A stretch of DNA of 64,000 nt from contig NC_034438.1 of assembly GCF_002078875.1 (NCBI RefSeq), forward strand, positions 70,477,405-70,541,404, in the 5' to 3' direction. Position numbers and translations under genes: made by a program. Shown in pieces: positions 38,195 through 50,464 of this stretch (position 1 is the first letter of the stretch; each line of letters begins with the position of its first letter). The stretch comes from Numida meleagris. Taxonomy: Eukaryota > Chordata > Aves > Galliformes > Numididae. The notes beneath the pieces were generated by a model. The model made no database searches and had not been told where the DNA came from. It saw only the letters and a list, made by a program, of their open reading frames with translations.

Positions 38195-38512
38195 TCATAG
38201 AATCACAGAATCACAGAATTAGCAAAGTTGGAAGAGACCTACAAGATCATCCAGTCCAACCATCCACCTACCACCAATAGCCCCACTAAACCATGCCTCT
38301 CAACACATCTAAATGTTTCTTGAACACTCACCAGGGCTGAGTTCAGAGGGATGATCACTTTCCTGCTCGTGCTGGCGGCACTATTTCTGATCCAAGCCAG
38401 GATGCCATTGGCCTTCTTGGCCACCTGGGCACACTGCTGGCTCATGCTCAGCCGAGCATCGACCAATACCACCAGGTCCGTTTCTTCCACAAAATCTTCC
38501 AGCCATGTCACT
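38195..38512 (-). mobile_element. CR1 LINE with 3' UTR fused to reverse-transcriptase C-terminus
   Basis: Read on the minus strand, 38512 to about 38343 encodes the CR1 stretch [20 protein letters not shown], then [20 protein letters not shown]. It then passes directly to the last part of the 3' UTR (38338 to 38195), which ends in the reverse of 'tcatagaatcacagaatcac'. A normal CR1 has several hundred bases between these parts, so this copy carries a large internal deletion. The open frame of 114 codons crosses the junction but is only a relic. Confidence 0.88.
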
Positions 38513-41500
38513 TCAGTCTTCGCACTACAGCTGTGTAACCAGCACTGCCCATTCAACTCTCCATCTGAGTTTTCAAGTCTCAATCTTCAGTTTTATAAAT
38601 TATTGAAAATAACAGTACTTTGGTTTGGGAGAAACCAGAAGCTGAGAAACAGAGAGACCTTTCATCTGAAGCCCAAGAGAGCAGAGAGGTGTCCCTTTGA
38701 TTTGAGATGCTGAAACAATAAAAGACACCACAGAAACCATGTGCTACCCTGAAAATCCTTCAGGAATTTGAACTATATGGGCTGATGGTAAATGCCAAAG
38801 CGGGAGGACCAGCTTGGCTGCAATTTCCATATTTGTGCACATGCTCAAAGAAAGTGAAAGAGTTGTGGTAAGAAAAGAATAAAGCACAAAACCTGTTAGG
38901 AAAAAAAGTAACAGAAAAAGAGTTCTGGTGCTGAATACCATTTGATTTAGGTGTGAAACTATGAGGAAAAAATAAACTATTAATTATTTCCTGACGTTCA
39001 ATTCCCATGTCTTTGGAGGTACTCAACTGGTTTCTGTTGTTTCATTTATCTGTTTGGTTTACATTATTATTTTTTTTTAAATTCTTGAATGAGATTGCTT
39101 TAAATACCCAAGTACATCACCAATTACTCTGAGCCAGGAAAATGTTTGATCACAGCTTCTAGACCGCATGTAAGATCAAAAAGCTGCAACTCCACATCAC
39201 CTTTAAGACCCTCTCTGAAACAAAGTGAAGGTCAGGTCATACAAAGCAGCCATGGCCATGTAGCCAGCTCTTCAGTGTGCGTGAGCCAGAGGTAATGGTG
39301 TGAAGAACATGGGAGAAAGTGCCAGTGTGGAAAAGGGAAACTCTCCAGAGAGAAGAATGCCTCTCCACCAGAAACGACTGGAATTAACAAACCAGAAGTA
39401 ACAGGATGTGATTTTTCACTTCTTCACATTCCCACAAATCCATAGTATGAAATTATCCCATTAGGAAAAAAAAAAAAGAAAAAGAAAAAAGAAAAAGAAG
39501 TGCAACATTATCCAAAGAGAAAATCAAACCAAGGCTCCATAGAGGGACCTGGGTGCTGTAAAACAGCAGAGCATTTATATAATGGCACTTGGTCTTTGTG
39601 GTCTCCGTAATTTCTCCTGCCAGAATCATTGCTCAGATCTCCTCCAGCTTCTTTATACCACAGGCCTTTGTCTGCCTGTGTTTTTAACGCACAGTCATCT
39701 GTTCAGAATGTCCTGAATTGTCTTCATGTTTTCTTCCCTTTTGCTGGTTTCTGTCCTTCACCAGGAGCTCCTACATCCTGCTGATTTCCAGCCATCTCTC
39801 TCCCACATACACACAGCATATACTTTTCCAGAAAATGACAGTAATATGACAGAAGCAGCCTCCTCCCCACCAGTCCTTCCTCTTTGAAACAAAAATGCTG
39901 AGTACTCTTCATAAAAGGCCAGTGAATCCTAAGCGACGAGTTCTTACATACATGAAAAAAAAAAAAAAAAAGCTGTTGTGGAAGTGTCTGTTTGGTGTTC
40001 TCCAGGCTGTGCCTATGTCTAAGACGAAAAGCACATAATCACTTGTGGTTCAGGAAGGCCATTATTTGACAAAAATCATAAACCGCTGACCTAGTCAGGC
40101 TAAATCAAGAGCTAAGCTGGCGTGAACTCTCTTATCCCTATTTGATCAGAACGTTTTGAAGGAGTTTCAACAAAATGGTTTCTTGACAAGCACTTTCGTC
40201 CATCAATTTCCTCCCACAAGTGTCATGGCACTACTGGCTTTCCTGCATGTCTGGCAGGAAGGAAGGCATGGCCTTATGATGCCTGACAGCAACGCAGTTG
40301 TGACAACAGGTGGATTACTTCTGTGCATTCATAAGCATTACCAAAAAAAAATAATTAAATTATTGAAAGCAACTCTGCATGCCATAAAACTAAAATCAGA
40401 ACAGTTTTACAGCAGTGTAAGTCACTGTCATTACTTTTCTAATTTACATTTGGGGAAGAACCCATTTTTAAATACTGAACAAAGGAATAAACATATTTGA
40501 AGCCCTATGTTGAAACATCACAAAGAAGAAGCCCACAAACATTTCTTGGAGTGATAGTTTTATATTAGGACATTTGTGTAGAACATGTATGTCTAATGCT
40601 TATCATCATACAATAAACATTTTACAAAAAACACAATAACTAACATCTACCAGAAAGCAAGTTTCATCAGAGAACAAACTGCTAGGGGTGAGATATACCT
40701 ACAGTTTTGAGCAGTAAATAGAGCAAAAACATATGTTTTGAAAGAAAAATGTGCTGAGAATAAAAACATTTTGGCTCATTTGCTGGTGTCAGATTGCACC
40801 CAGAGCAGCAGCAGGACATGCCACGCAGTCCACCTCTGCTAGTTCTTACTTCCTATCAGATCTGGCACATCTCCTCCTCAGTTCTGTGTCTGTGCTCGCT
40901 TCCTCTTGCCAGCACAGAAAGCATCACCTCAGCTGCTCTCTCTGACCATTCTTGCTCTATCACTGTAGGAGGCAAAAGAAGCAAACAAAACAGGAAATTA
41001 CTACATTCCCTAATGAAGTTTTGATGAGCCTTGCTCTAGAGATAAACACTGCGGAGGTTTTTTATGCTTTAAGATCAACAAAGAACTGGAAATGGAACAA
41101 ATCGTATTCAGCACTGCGAATGCATATGTTAATTAAGTGTGACTCTAAGAAAGTAAATGGGCAAAACATGCTCTGATGAACTTGCATAACGGAACATTCT
41201 CAAGAAAAGGTTTTATGAGGATTCCTTGAAACAAACAGGCTTTTTCTTAACATATGTTTTCACTCTGGGAGGATCCTAAACATTGACATGCCAAGGTTCC
41301 AAAGCTGCCACGTAGTTAATATGGTTAATTTACCATCTGAAGAACCTTGGGAAATTTGATCTTCTAGTCACTGCTGACCAAAATAATCTTCTGATTTAAA
41401 ATTTAAATATTAGGTTAAAAGGCCTGATGCTGATTTTAAAATTGCCGGTTGTGGAGATTCTGCTATGATTTGCTACTTAGTTTTGCACTGTGTGCATAGT

Positions 41501-41697
41501 CTGAATTTAAACAGCTTCAGCTTTTATGCACTTGATGTTGTTACACTGATGTCTCCTGGAGATTATACAAGCTTTGGTAAGTATTGCACTTTTCTGTTTC
41601 AGACATTGTACCATTGTGCGGACTGAAGCTGTGCAGCTTCTCATACAGCACGCTTTAAAACTTTATTGTTTTTTTTGATAGCTTTTTCGATTTTGAT
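38513..41697. other. Unique DNA, A-rich tracts
   Basis: No gene recognised. Purine tracts lie at 39468-39499 and an A-run at about 39953-39971. Plus frames at 40156-40500 and 40751-41176 have no domain. Confidence 0.45.
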
Positions 41698-41783
41698 TTG
41701 TCAATTTTCATCTCAAAGTATTGGAACAGAATTTAATGTATTGCCAATTGTCATCTCAAAGTACTGGCACAGAATTTAATGTA
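41698..41783. repeat. Tandem duplication of a 43-bp unit
   Basis: Two adjacent 43-bp units (41698-41740 and 41741-41783) differ at four positions. Both share 'catctcaaagta' and 'acagaatttaatgta'. The unit is not part of a repeat family I recognise. Confidence 0.9.
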
Positions 41784-44631
41784 ATTTTAGAGTGTTAGTG
41801 GTGAGTGACAGAAGTCCTCAGTTAAGATTTATCTGTTCATTTGGTCAGAAAGAGTACATCTCTTAAACAGAGAACTGATGCTCAGCTTTTTGCCTACCAC
41901 GATTCCCAAGTCCTTTCTGAACCTGCATCTTCCCATGACAACAAATCATTGTTAAAATATTAATTGTGCTCTTAATACTGCTTCAGTTAGGACTAACATA
42001 ACATACAAGCAGGGCTAACACAAAATACGTAGCTGTGGTCTTTGTGCTAGCAGACAAACACGTTTGTGCAACTCAAAATGAGGCATTCTTATACAGTGAC
42101 ATTTTCTGCAAGATGTTGGGAGTTGTCATTCTTTTTTTTTTTTTCTATTTAATATCTATTTCAGTGTTCTATAGTCTTTTATTATCTTAATTTAGAATTA
42201 ATGAAGGAAGCACTGAGTTCGGCATCTCACAGAGGTGTAACTGTGTTGCATCCGTGTTTCTCTTATCAGCTGTTTACATAATATTGCAAAATAAGATGGC
42301 TTTATTTAGACCAGGTTGATTTTGTACAAACTTGTGTAAATTAGACTTACAGTTCTTCCTTCCTCCTCTCACTAAAGCAATTTAAATGAGTCCTAGTTTA
42401 GCCAGCCTGTGACCTTTTACTTCAGTGACATTTCTAACTCGTCTAAAGTATAATGTGCTTTCCAGTTTGCAGAAGTATATCTGTAATCAGAGCACTCGAG
42501 TCCATTTGGGAAAATAAAAATACATGTTGCATTTTGGAGATTCCTCCTCCTGTCTTTATTGTTGACTTCAGAGCTGCTTGGCAGCCCATTTCTAAGCCAT
42601 CTTACTGTTATCTGTGCATCTTCAGTAACAGATGATTTATCTTATCACATTATCACTTTAACAGCCATCCATTTTTCCGCTCCATTTTGTCTGAGCTTTG
42701 TGAAAAATATTCAGGCCACAGTTTGTACTAAGGTCATAGAAATCTATGGCATTTTAATAGGTTGGGATACTAACTATTTATATTTGATTCAGAAGCAGAA
42801 CAATTTGTTCCTTTGGTTCCCTGTTAGCAGTACACAGTGAATTCCTTCAATCCTTTGTTAGTTCCTCTCTAAAATCCATTATCATTTTTTTCATCTAAGA
42901 GCAGATGAAATAATGCAATCTGAATGAAAAGGAGTACAACCTAAAAATATTCACCTCTAGTATCAATCTGTGCATCACTGAGTCTTCTCTGCAAGGCAAG
43001 ACATCTTCCTTGCTTTTTAAAGAAAAGTTCAGAGATTAACAGATCCTTTTACATACTTTTAAATTTACATCACGAGCCTTCGATTTTCGTTTTAAAGTTA
43101 CAACGTAAATTATAAAGCAGAAAAATACCTTCCTGGTACAAGAGAATCCAAAGGGGAATTTGGTGTTGATCTAGCAGTTAAGCAACGGGTAAATCTGTAG
43201 TAGCTCTCCTACTGTTAGAGTTAGCATACAAAATAAAACAAGTTCTCCTTGGCCTCGGGAGTTTAAAAGACAAATATGGTAAGGATGAAAGCACTGGTAG
43301 GTCAGATCTCTGCCCAGCTTCCGCCCTCTCCTGACCTTCTGCTGTTGCTTAAATGATCCTCAAAGCTCTGCTAGGATTGTAGGAGACAGTATACTGCTGG
43401 GTAGTGTAAGGATTTTTTTTCTGCTTTATTATATTGAGATTATATTTATGTCACCTCGAAGGAGCACATTATAATCCTAGTAATGCTAACAAATCAACTT
43501 TGAAGGAACTATTTACACAAATAAGAATATTCACAAGCGCTGCAAGACATGGCAGAAAATCAGCACTGAAACAGGAGAGACCTCAAGTTGGTGAAGGATA
43601 CAACAATTTTTATAGGCAAGCTAGAAGATAACAGGGACTGCACAGGGAGAAGGCCAATAGCTACTGAACAAAAGTGAAAACTGAAGAAAACTTTAAGTCT
43701 TACCAAGAAACCCTGACCAAAGTAATTTTCTTAAGATTCCAAAGATCCGGTAAAACAAAAATTAAAATGCCTGCAAGGAGATCAAGTTTCATTTGCAACA
43801 CAGTGAAGTCAAATTTATTTTAGCCCCACAGGTAAAAAATATATATGTATACTTGTTAAAAAACAATCATGGAGGCTCTGGACTCCTAAAATACTTTCTG
43901 TAGTTCAGAGAAGTTATACTTCCTCCAGTCGCCCGCTCTGCCACTGATCAAAAGCTGTAGACACATTTACTATTAAGTTTGAGGTGTAGAGGGTCACTGG
44001 GCTACAGCTGATTGATATTCTTCACTCTCTCCTCTAAATCTCCCCAGAAAAACATGGCTGACATTTAGAGTATACACATGCAGTGGCATTTGCTAAATCT
44101 TTAAAGAGTTATGAGTCTTAAATTCGGGGATGGCTTTTTCCCCAGTGCCTGATTAGCAGAGAGATGAAAAGCTATATTCTGAAAATTTCTGGACACGCTT
44201 GACATATCCCAGGCCCCACCTGCTTTACAAAGAAAACCCATTGCTGCAGACCTCAAGCTCGGAGCCATCTCTTTCCCACTCTGCACAGCAGACTGAAAGG
44301 GCAGTTGTTGAGAAGCAGCTTTCACCCTGAGACTTGACTGTGAAATCTAAGGTTTGCAAAGGAGCCAACCTAGCGATACAGTAGAAACACATTGCGTGTT
44401 TGAGGTTACTCTTTACGTTTTAAGGAAAATTGTTTTTTCTTTCATGTGACTTTGAGTACCTCCCATGCAAGACATGTGCAATATAGTTTCTCTTACAGCA
44501 TTTACATTCATAAAAAAATATTCAGACAGTACTCTTCATTTTCCTTCAGGGCATATATATTTTATGTAGCACAGAAAGCATCTTAAATCTATTCAAAATC
44601 TTCAATAAGAAGATCTCAAGATTCACGAATC
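41784..44631. other. Unique DNA, no recognised gene
   Basis: A minus frame at 44101-44325 contains a splice-like segment (acceptor 'tgctgtgcag', donor AAAGCAG/GTGGGG; about 44212-44272), but the support is weak. No repeats were recognised before the CR1 at 44.6 kb. Confidence 0.4.
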
Positions 44632-45201
44632 ATGAGTGGTGTTCCCCAGGAGTCGGTGCTGGGGATATATCTTTATTCAATAAATATCCCGTTCAATAGC
44701 TTTATTGATGACCTGGATGAGGGCATTGAGAACACCCTCAGTAAGTTTGCAGATGACACCAAGCTGGTAGGAAGTGCCGATCTGCCTGGGGATAGCAAGG
44801 CCCTACAGAGAGATCTGGACAGGCTGGATCTCTGGGCTGAAGCCAATGGGATGAGGTTCAACGAGACCAAGTGCCAGGTCCTGCATTTTGGCCACAACAA
44901 CCCCAGGCAACGCTACAGGCTTGGGGCAGAGTGGCTGGAAGACCGTGTAGAGGAAATGGATGTGGGGGTATTGGTCGACGCTCAGCTGAACATGAGCCAC
45001 AAAAAGGGCACTGAGGCCCTGGAAAAGGGCAAAGAAGCTGTGCAGGGTCTGGAGCACAAGTCTTATGGGGAGCAGCTGAGGGAGCTGGGATTGTTCGGTC
45101 TGGAGGAGGCTCAGGGGAGAACTTACTGCTCTCTATTACTACCTGAAGGGAGGTTGTAGTGAGCTGGGGGTCAGCCTCTTCTCCCATGTAACTAGTGACA
45201 T
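44632..45201 (+). mobile_element. CR1 LINE fragment: reverse transcriptase with intact FADD, internally deleted
   Basis: The plus-strand open frame (175 codons, unusually long for this window) starts with the reverse-transcriptase block [10 protein letters not shown]. It keeps the catalytic FADD (44746-44757), then [18 protein letters not shown] and [17 protein letters not shown]. After LNMSH it jumps to TEALE, a loss of about 150 bp compared with the copy at 27 kb. A second, smaller deletion follows. It continues through [19 protein letters not shown] to the 'actagtgac' point of the CR1 3' UTR. At 45201 it changes abruptly into CR1 sequence on the other strand. The frame was preserved across the deletions by chance. 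No function is expected, since the endonuclease and half of the reverse transcriptase are absent. Confidence 0.9.
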
Positions 45202-46260
45202 CCTGATTTTACTCTTTGACTGTCTCATCTCACTCTTTGATTCACCCCGGAGTGTGAACTCCGCCATAGCACAGTCACAACAGCTCAGGCAGCCTCCAAC
45301 CTTGACATCACCAGTCAATTCATTTGCATTGGTGAGCAACAGCTCCAGTATTGCCTTCCCCTTGGTGGGGCTGTCTATTACTTGACCCAGGAAGTTCTCA
45401 GTGCATTCCAGGAGCCTCCTGGATTGCCTGCAGCTCGTTGTGCTACTTTTCCACCAGATGTCTGGATGGCTGAAGCTCCTCAGCAGGACAAGCACTTGCA
45501 ATCACAATGCCTCCTGTACCTAGAGGTAGAAGGCCTCATCAACAGGCTCTGCTTGATCAGGTGGCCTGCAGCAGACCCTGATCACAAGGCTCCCTTTGCT
45601 GCCTTGGTCTGTCACTGTCACCCATAGGTTTTCGACTCATGGCTGTTCTTTAGGGGCAGCTCTTCACATTCTATTCCTTTCCTGATGTAGATAGCAACAC
45701 CCCCACCACTTCTTCTTCACCTGTCCCATCTGAAGAGCTTGTAGCCATCGATAGCCACGCTCCAATTGTGGGAATCATCCACCAGGTTTCAGTGATGGCA
45801 AATATATCATGGTTTTCAAGCAGCACAGTGGCTTCCAGCTCCTCCTGTTTGTTTCCCAAGCTGTGTGCACTGGTGTTCAGGAACTTCAGTTGGGCAGCTG
45901 GTCTTGTCACCTCCTTAAAGGGTAACTCCTTCATTCCTTTTAGGTATTGCCCTTGATTTTCCCCATTACCCTCTCCTATTGCCCCAGCAGCCACTGCATC
46001 ACCATCATAGGGTTTTGTTTGCGCTGCAGTGTTGCCAGCACCTCTCAAGGCAGCAGGTCCTTCAAAGCCCCTGCCAGCACCCTGTGCCTCTAATCTAGCT
46101 ATGCGATCCCACACCTTATCATGGGAAGGCTCACTGTCCCCCCGTTCCCCTTCTCACCTAGTTTAAAGCCTTCCCAATGAGCCCTGCTAGATTTTCCCCA
46201 AGGACCCTTCTCCTCCCTTGAGAAAGGCGAACCCCATCTGGTGACCACAAACCTGGTGCC
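45202..46260 (-). mobile_element. CR1 LINE fragment: 5' leader and APE-like endonuclease
   Basis: On the minus strand, starting near 46260, there is the CR1 leader before ORF2 ('agggctcattgggaaggc', 'tttaaactaggtgagaagg'). The endonuclease domain follows: LNTSAHSLGNKQEELEATV and then AITETWW with the metal-binding Glu (about 45780-45809). A frame break lies between about 45671 and 45501. Then comes VLLRSFSHPD (45461-45489), where the family has GDFN, so the catalytic Asp and Asn are lost. It continues with [19 protein letters not shown] and [18 protein letters not shown]. It stops at 45202 against the plus-strand CR1 piece. This is the only CR1 5' part in the window. Most CR1 copies lack it. 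Confidence 0.9.
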
Positions 46261-48158
46261 ATGTAGGCTAATTGGTTGTCAAAAAAAAAAAAAAAATCTG
46301 ACCATAGCACCAGCCCCAAAGCCAGGTATTAAAAGATATGATCCTTTGGTCTGTTTCTCTGTCCTTACCCAATACAGCTGGCAGAGAAGAAAAGATGAGC
46401 TGTGCATTTGATTCCTTCAGCCATCATTCATTACTTTCATCATAAATGGGATCCAGATCATTATGAAAAACATATTTGTTTTTGATAACCCAGTGAGGTT
46501 TATCTGATAATAATGGACAAATTAAGAATTTTACAGACTGATTCACAATGACATTGATTACCCTAGTAATGGGAGCGATCCTTACAGGCAGCATTTGTAC
46601 ATCTCCAGGAATGCAGATGAGAACACCTGGTTGGTAATTAAACTCTGTTGATCAGCATTCTTTTACCATATTTATTCTTTCCTTTCAAGTAAAACTGCAG
46701 CATTGCTGGAAAGCATTTCACCTCAGAGCTACAAAGCATGAATGTGCTGAATGGCTGAGGGGTCCTGGCATTAAACATGCTGACCGTGATCGCAGAGGTC
46801 AGCCTCCAGATTTGGTAAAATGTCTCACACCCTAGATTCTGACTTTAACAGCAGCTGGCAGTCTTTCACAGGCATACCATTCACGTTTTTGTTCATTGGC
46901 ATAAAATCGTCCATGCATGAGAAGCTGATTTTAACCAGTTATCATTAAAATACAAAGGACCAGCTCCAAAAAAGAAGTTGAAAACGGAGGGCTATGTTGC
47001 CCTCTGGAACGTAACAAAAAAACACGTAGTATTTTCAAACAGAATACTAAATTCCTGCAGGTGGGTTAACCACACCCTGCCAAAAACAAGAGGATTTCAT
47101 GGGCAACAGCAGAGTGGTGTGGTGAAGAACTGTATTGGGTCTGAACTGCTGCATCAGGTTGCAGAGTAATAATGGAAGAGACTGCTATTAACTGACACCA
47201 CAGGCTTATTTTGATAGCCTTATAGGCAGTCACGCCTTCACAGATGGGGCAACAGATAGCTCAGGAAGCACACTGCTCCTATTGCTATTATTTTTTAATA
47301 ATAACATTTCCTTTGTTACTGAAGACCTAACATTTCAGTCTAATGTAGCTTTCCACAGAATGCAGAGGAGGAAGAAAACAGGTGAGATCAAGATCACTTA
47401 TTTTTGCTTGCAGTGATTTTTATCATAGCTATTCGTATTTTTTAAAATAGTGTTAAAGAAAGCATTTTGGTCCACCTCCAAACAGGAAAAAGCCACTTTT
47501 CGTAGCTACAGCTTGATAGTTTTAACCCAATTCCCAGTGATGAGTACAGCTGTAAGTCAGAACACACACACTGATTATTGTAAAATCAGATGTAGCATCT
47601 TTAAAACAGTTAAAACTTTGCAAAAAGGAAAGGCCTGTCAGGAGGCAATCAGCCTGCTTTGCACTGTCAGCTGCAATAACAAGGAAGAAGAAAACATGAC
47701 AAAATGTTCTGCAATCCACCATTGAAGGGATAAATCGTGTTTAGAGCTAAGCTCTCCTTTTCTCTCACAACTGTTTTCAGCTAAACCACAGCTTACACAT
47801 TGTTCCTAAAGCAAAAGAACACAAACAAACAAACAAACAAACAATAATGGTATGTGCTTAAGGAAGGGGCAGGGTAAGGCAGACGTTCCTGTGGAGCCCT
47901 GACTGCAACTGCTGTCCATGGACAAGGAAACTAGAAGGATTCGAAGCTTTAACAAGGGAGCTCCTAAAGGGTGATTGATAAGTGATAACGAGCTTTTCAA
48001 CCAGCGTGAATGTAAGTAAGTAAAAGCAAAGTTTCAGCTAAGCAGAACAAGAATAACCACGCTGCTGCTGGGGACAGAAGCAGTGGAACCAGAAGCGTCT
48101 GTAACCAGGGGAACAGGGGAACAGCAGCAGAGTACAAGTTCTCAGCCTGCAAGAGAGA
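46261..48158. other. Unique DNA with A-run and CAAA microsatellite
   Basis: An A-run at 46280-46295 lies just beyond the CR1 leader. A (CAAA)n run lies at 47821-47843. No gene recognised. Frames at 46978-47169 and 47450-47725 have no domain. Confidence 0.45.
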
Positions 48159-48357
48159 TCAGACCTCGACAGGGAACACCGTGGTGAACACTCTCCTCAG
48201 CAGAGTGAAGACATCACTGCCCATGCCTGCATGCACTAGGCCTGCCTGTGGCACCAGGTGAGCAGAGCCAATGGTCCCTGCAGGCGTGCTCCTCTGCTGT
48301 GCCAGAACATCAGGAATAGTGGAACAACACTTCTTGCCCTCAGCTGCCAGGCTCATC
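48159..48357 (-). CDS. Candidate small ORF or terminal exon, unidentified
   Basis: On the minus strand a clean acceptor (CATCCTTTCCTTTGCAG) is followed by G and then ATG (48356-48354) with A at -3. The 65-codon frame ends in TGA. Codon use is rich in ctg, gtg, ggc, cag and gtc, unlike the AT-rich surroundings. The peptide begins MSLAAEGKKCCSTIPDVLAQ and ends DVFTLLRRVFTTVFPVEV. No signal peptide, membrane span or known domain is seen. If real, it could be a last coding exon or a short ORF in a non-coding transcript. A GC-richer patch can produce such a frame by chance. Confidence 0.25.
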
Positions 48358-49875
48358 CTGCAAAGGAAAGGATGACTGCGTATTCTATCACTGCTAGCTA
48401 AGATGAGGATTCTGAACGACTGTGCGCATGAAATAGATCAATTCTAACCACCCACAAGGATTTTGGAGGGTGAGCAGTGAGGAGACGATCAGAACAGCTT
48501 TCCCCTGAAGCAGATGAGCAGCTGGAGAGAGCAGCAAACGTACTTGCTAGCTCAGCTGTAACTCATTGCAGGTAACTCCTGCTGCCTCAGCAACTGCTCT
48601 GTAGCTCCAAGATTTTGCAGAAGCTACACCACCTGGTTTTTGAATGTGTTGCTCCAAATCTCAGAGAAGGAAGAGCAATTGCTCAGGAAAGCATCTTGCT
48701 CTGTACGCAATCTATCTTGTGGTCTGAAACGTTCTGCTTCACTGTTTTGCTGGATATATTGAAAGAGATTTGGCACAGAACTGAACTAGAAGGAATACCC
48801 CTCTGACTGTGAATGAAGTGATGCTCTGATGGCAGGCTAGGCTGATTTTCCTCCACTAATGGCATTTCTCCTGTCACTAGATATTGAATCTTTTGCATTG
48901 TATATCAACTATTCACTGTGAGATACTATTTATTAAAGAAAAAAATCTAGTGAAAGTCACTACTGTAAAAACTGCCTATTCTAATGTGAGAAAATTAAAG
49001 GATGCCAGCTGAAATATTTCCCAGTCATTTAAATTGGTTTTGAGAAGTTCACATTAGCCAGCATCATTAGAGTACTAGTTCATCACTCCAAATTACTTCT
49101 GAAGTATTTTCAAACCTTCAATTTCCTAACAGGTGCTTTTGTTTTGTAAACCATTACTACAGCCTAGGAAATTCTTGAATATTTTTGACAGACAGAGCAG
49201 CAAAGTATCTGTTTCAATCTACCCATTTTTACAGGCTCCCTTGTAGTCAAGAACCTGTATTAAGCTGTTTAAAACTTACCCTGTCAAAAAGCACAAGTTC
49301 ACTGTGGGTTTTTTATACGCTTACTTATGCACAGAGTAATGTACAATAAATTACAATCCCTTGCACTAATACGTTTATTTTTTACTCAGGCAAATATACC
49401 AGATGAACTACTTAGTTCTCTTTTCCTTTATCAGAACGAGTTTATATTGTTCTGCATACACCATTCAGATATTACATAACGTTACATTTAATTGTATGAC
49501 GTAAAGAGCTGCACACGACTACTCAAATAAATGCCGTTTATTCACAAGACTTTAATTTTCATGGATTATTTGAAACAGTTTGTTTGTGCTCATTTAACCA
49601 CAAGAGCAGAGGTCTATGATCTGAAGTATCTACCACTGCCTTCCTCCAAACGAACATCAGTTTGGAGAACCAAAAGAGAAAGCAAACAACTGCACCAGGA
49701 TTTTCAAAACGAAGCAGGAGATGACCACCATTTTGGGTTATGCTGGGTTTCAAGAAATCCCAAAGTGTGGGCAACAGTTGCTATGTGCAGGGATGTTCAG
49801 AATCCTCTAGAGAACAAAATAACCTAAAGCTATAACCACATCTGATGCTCTGTTGTAAGGTTTATCTGGACTTAC
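48358..49875. other. Unique DNA, no recognised gene
   Basis: A 98-codon plus frame at 49531-49827 is the most protein-like frame here but has no recognisable domain and no splice support. Confidence 0.4.
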
Positions 49876-49920
49876 CCAGAAGCAAGGTAGGGCCACACAG
49901 ACAACAGGAGCAAACAGATT
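49876..49920 (-). other. Splice-flanked 45-base segment, possible micro-exon
   Basis: On the minus strand a near-ideal acceptor (CTTGTTTTTCCAG) and a near-ideal donor (CTTCTGG/GTAAGT) enclose exactly 45 bases. All three frames are open, so coding cannot be judged (one reads NLFAPVVCVALPCFW). It could be an exon of a coding or non-coding RNA, or a chance pairing of splice-like sites. Confidence 0.15.
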
Positions 49921-50464
49921 CTGGAAAAACAAGTGGAGAGGAGCTGGCAGTCCTGCTGGGGAGATGGGATGGCACCAGCTGTGGCTGCCAGCTCTCTGCT
50001 CTGCTTCACACCGATGGATGTGGATGAGGTCTTCGAGCAGCATCCACCTGCAGGGCAGCAGTCTGTCTGCAAACTAAGGTGTCACTTGGATTCTTAGTTT
50101 GCTCTTTGCTTATGTGAGCAAGCACAGTCTAGTTCAGTTCATTGATAGAACAGCTGTAAAATAGGTGTATTACTGCAGCTTTTATATGAAATGTTTCTAA
50201 CTGTTTCTAAAACAAGGCATTGTCTGTGTTTCCAGAAAAGTAAGACTAATGCATGCTGCTTGCTATTATTAAGTAGTTCCAACCTAGTAACATTAAACTC
50301 CATAAGCTTTCATTTGTTTATTCTGGAGGAAACACTTAGCCCAACATAACTGACACAGACCTGCATTAATCTGAGTAATATTCAATTGGCAATGTCCACA
50401 GTTTGACCAGTGGTGAGCTGGTCATTACATCTGCTTGGCATGGTCCAGATGAGTTGACAATTGC
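49921..50464. other. Unique DNA, no recognised gene
   Basis: A GC-richer patch at 49920-50060 produces several short frames on both strands. Nothing recognised. Confidence 0.4.

Noticed and set aside
40888..40925. Similarity to the start of U6 snRNA (gtgctcgcttc)
   Set aside because: Only about 11 bases match. The body of U6 and its terminal T-run are absent.
45139..45501. 120-codon minus-strand ORF considered as a host gene
   Set aside because: Its sequence is CR1 endonuclease with a ruined GDFN motif, so it belongs to the transposon.
44632..46260. Twin-priming explanation for the CR1 inversion
   Set aside because: Twin priming puts the inverted 5' part upstream of the sense 3' part. Here the two downstream edges face each other.
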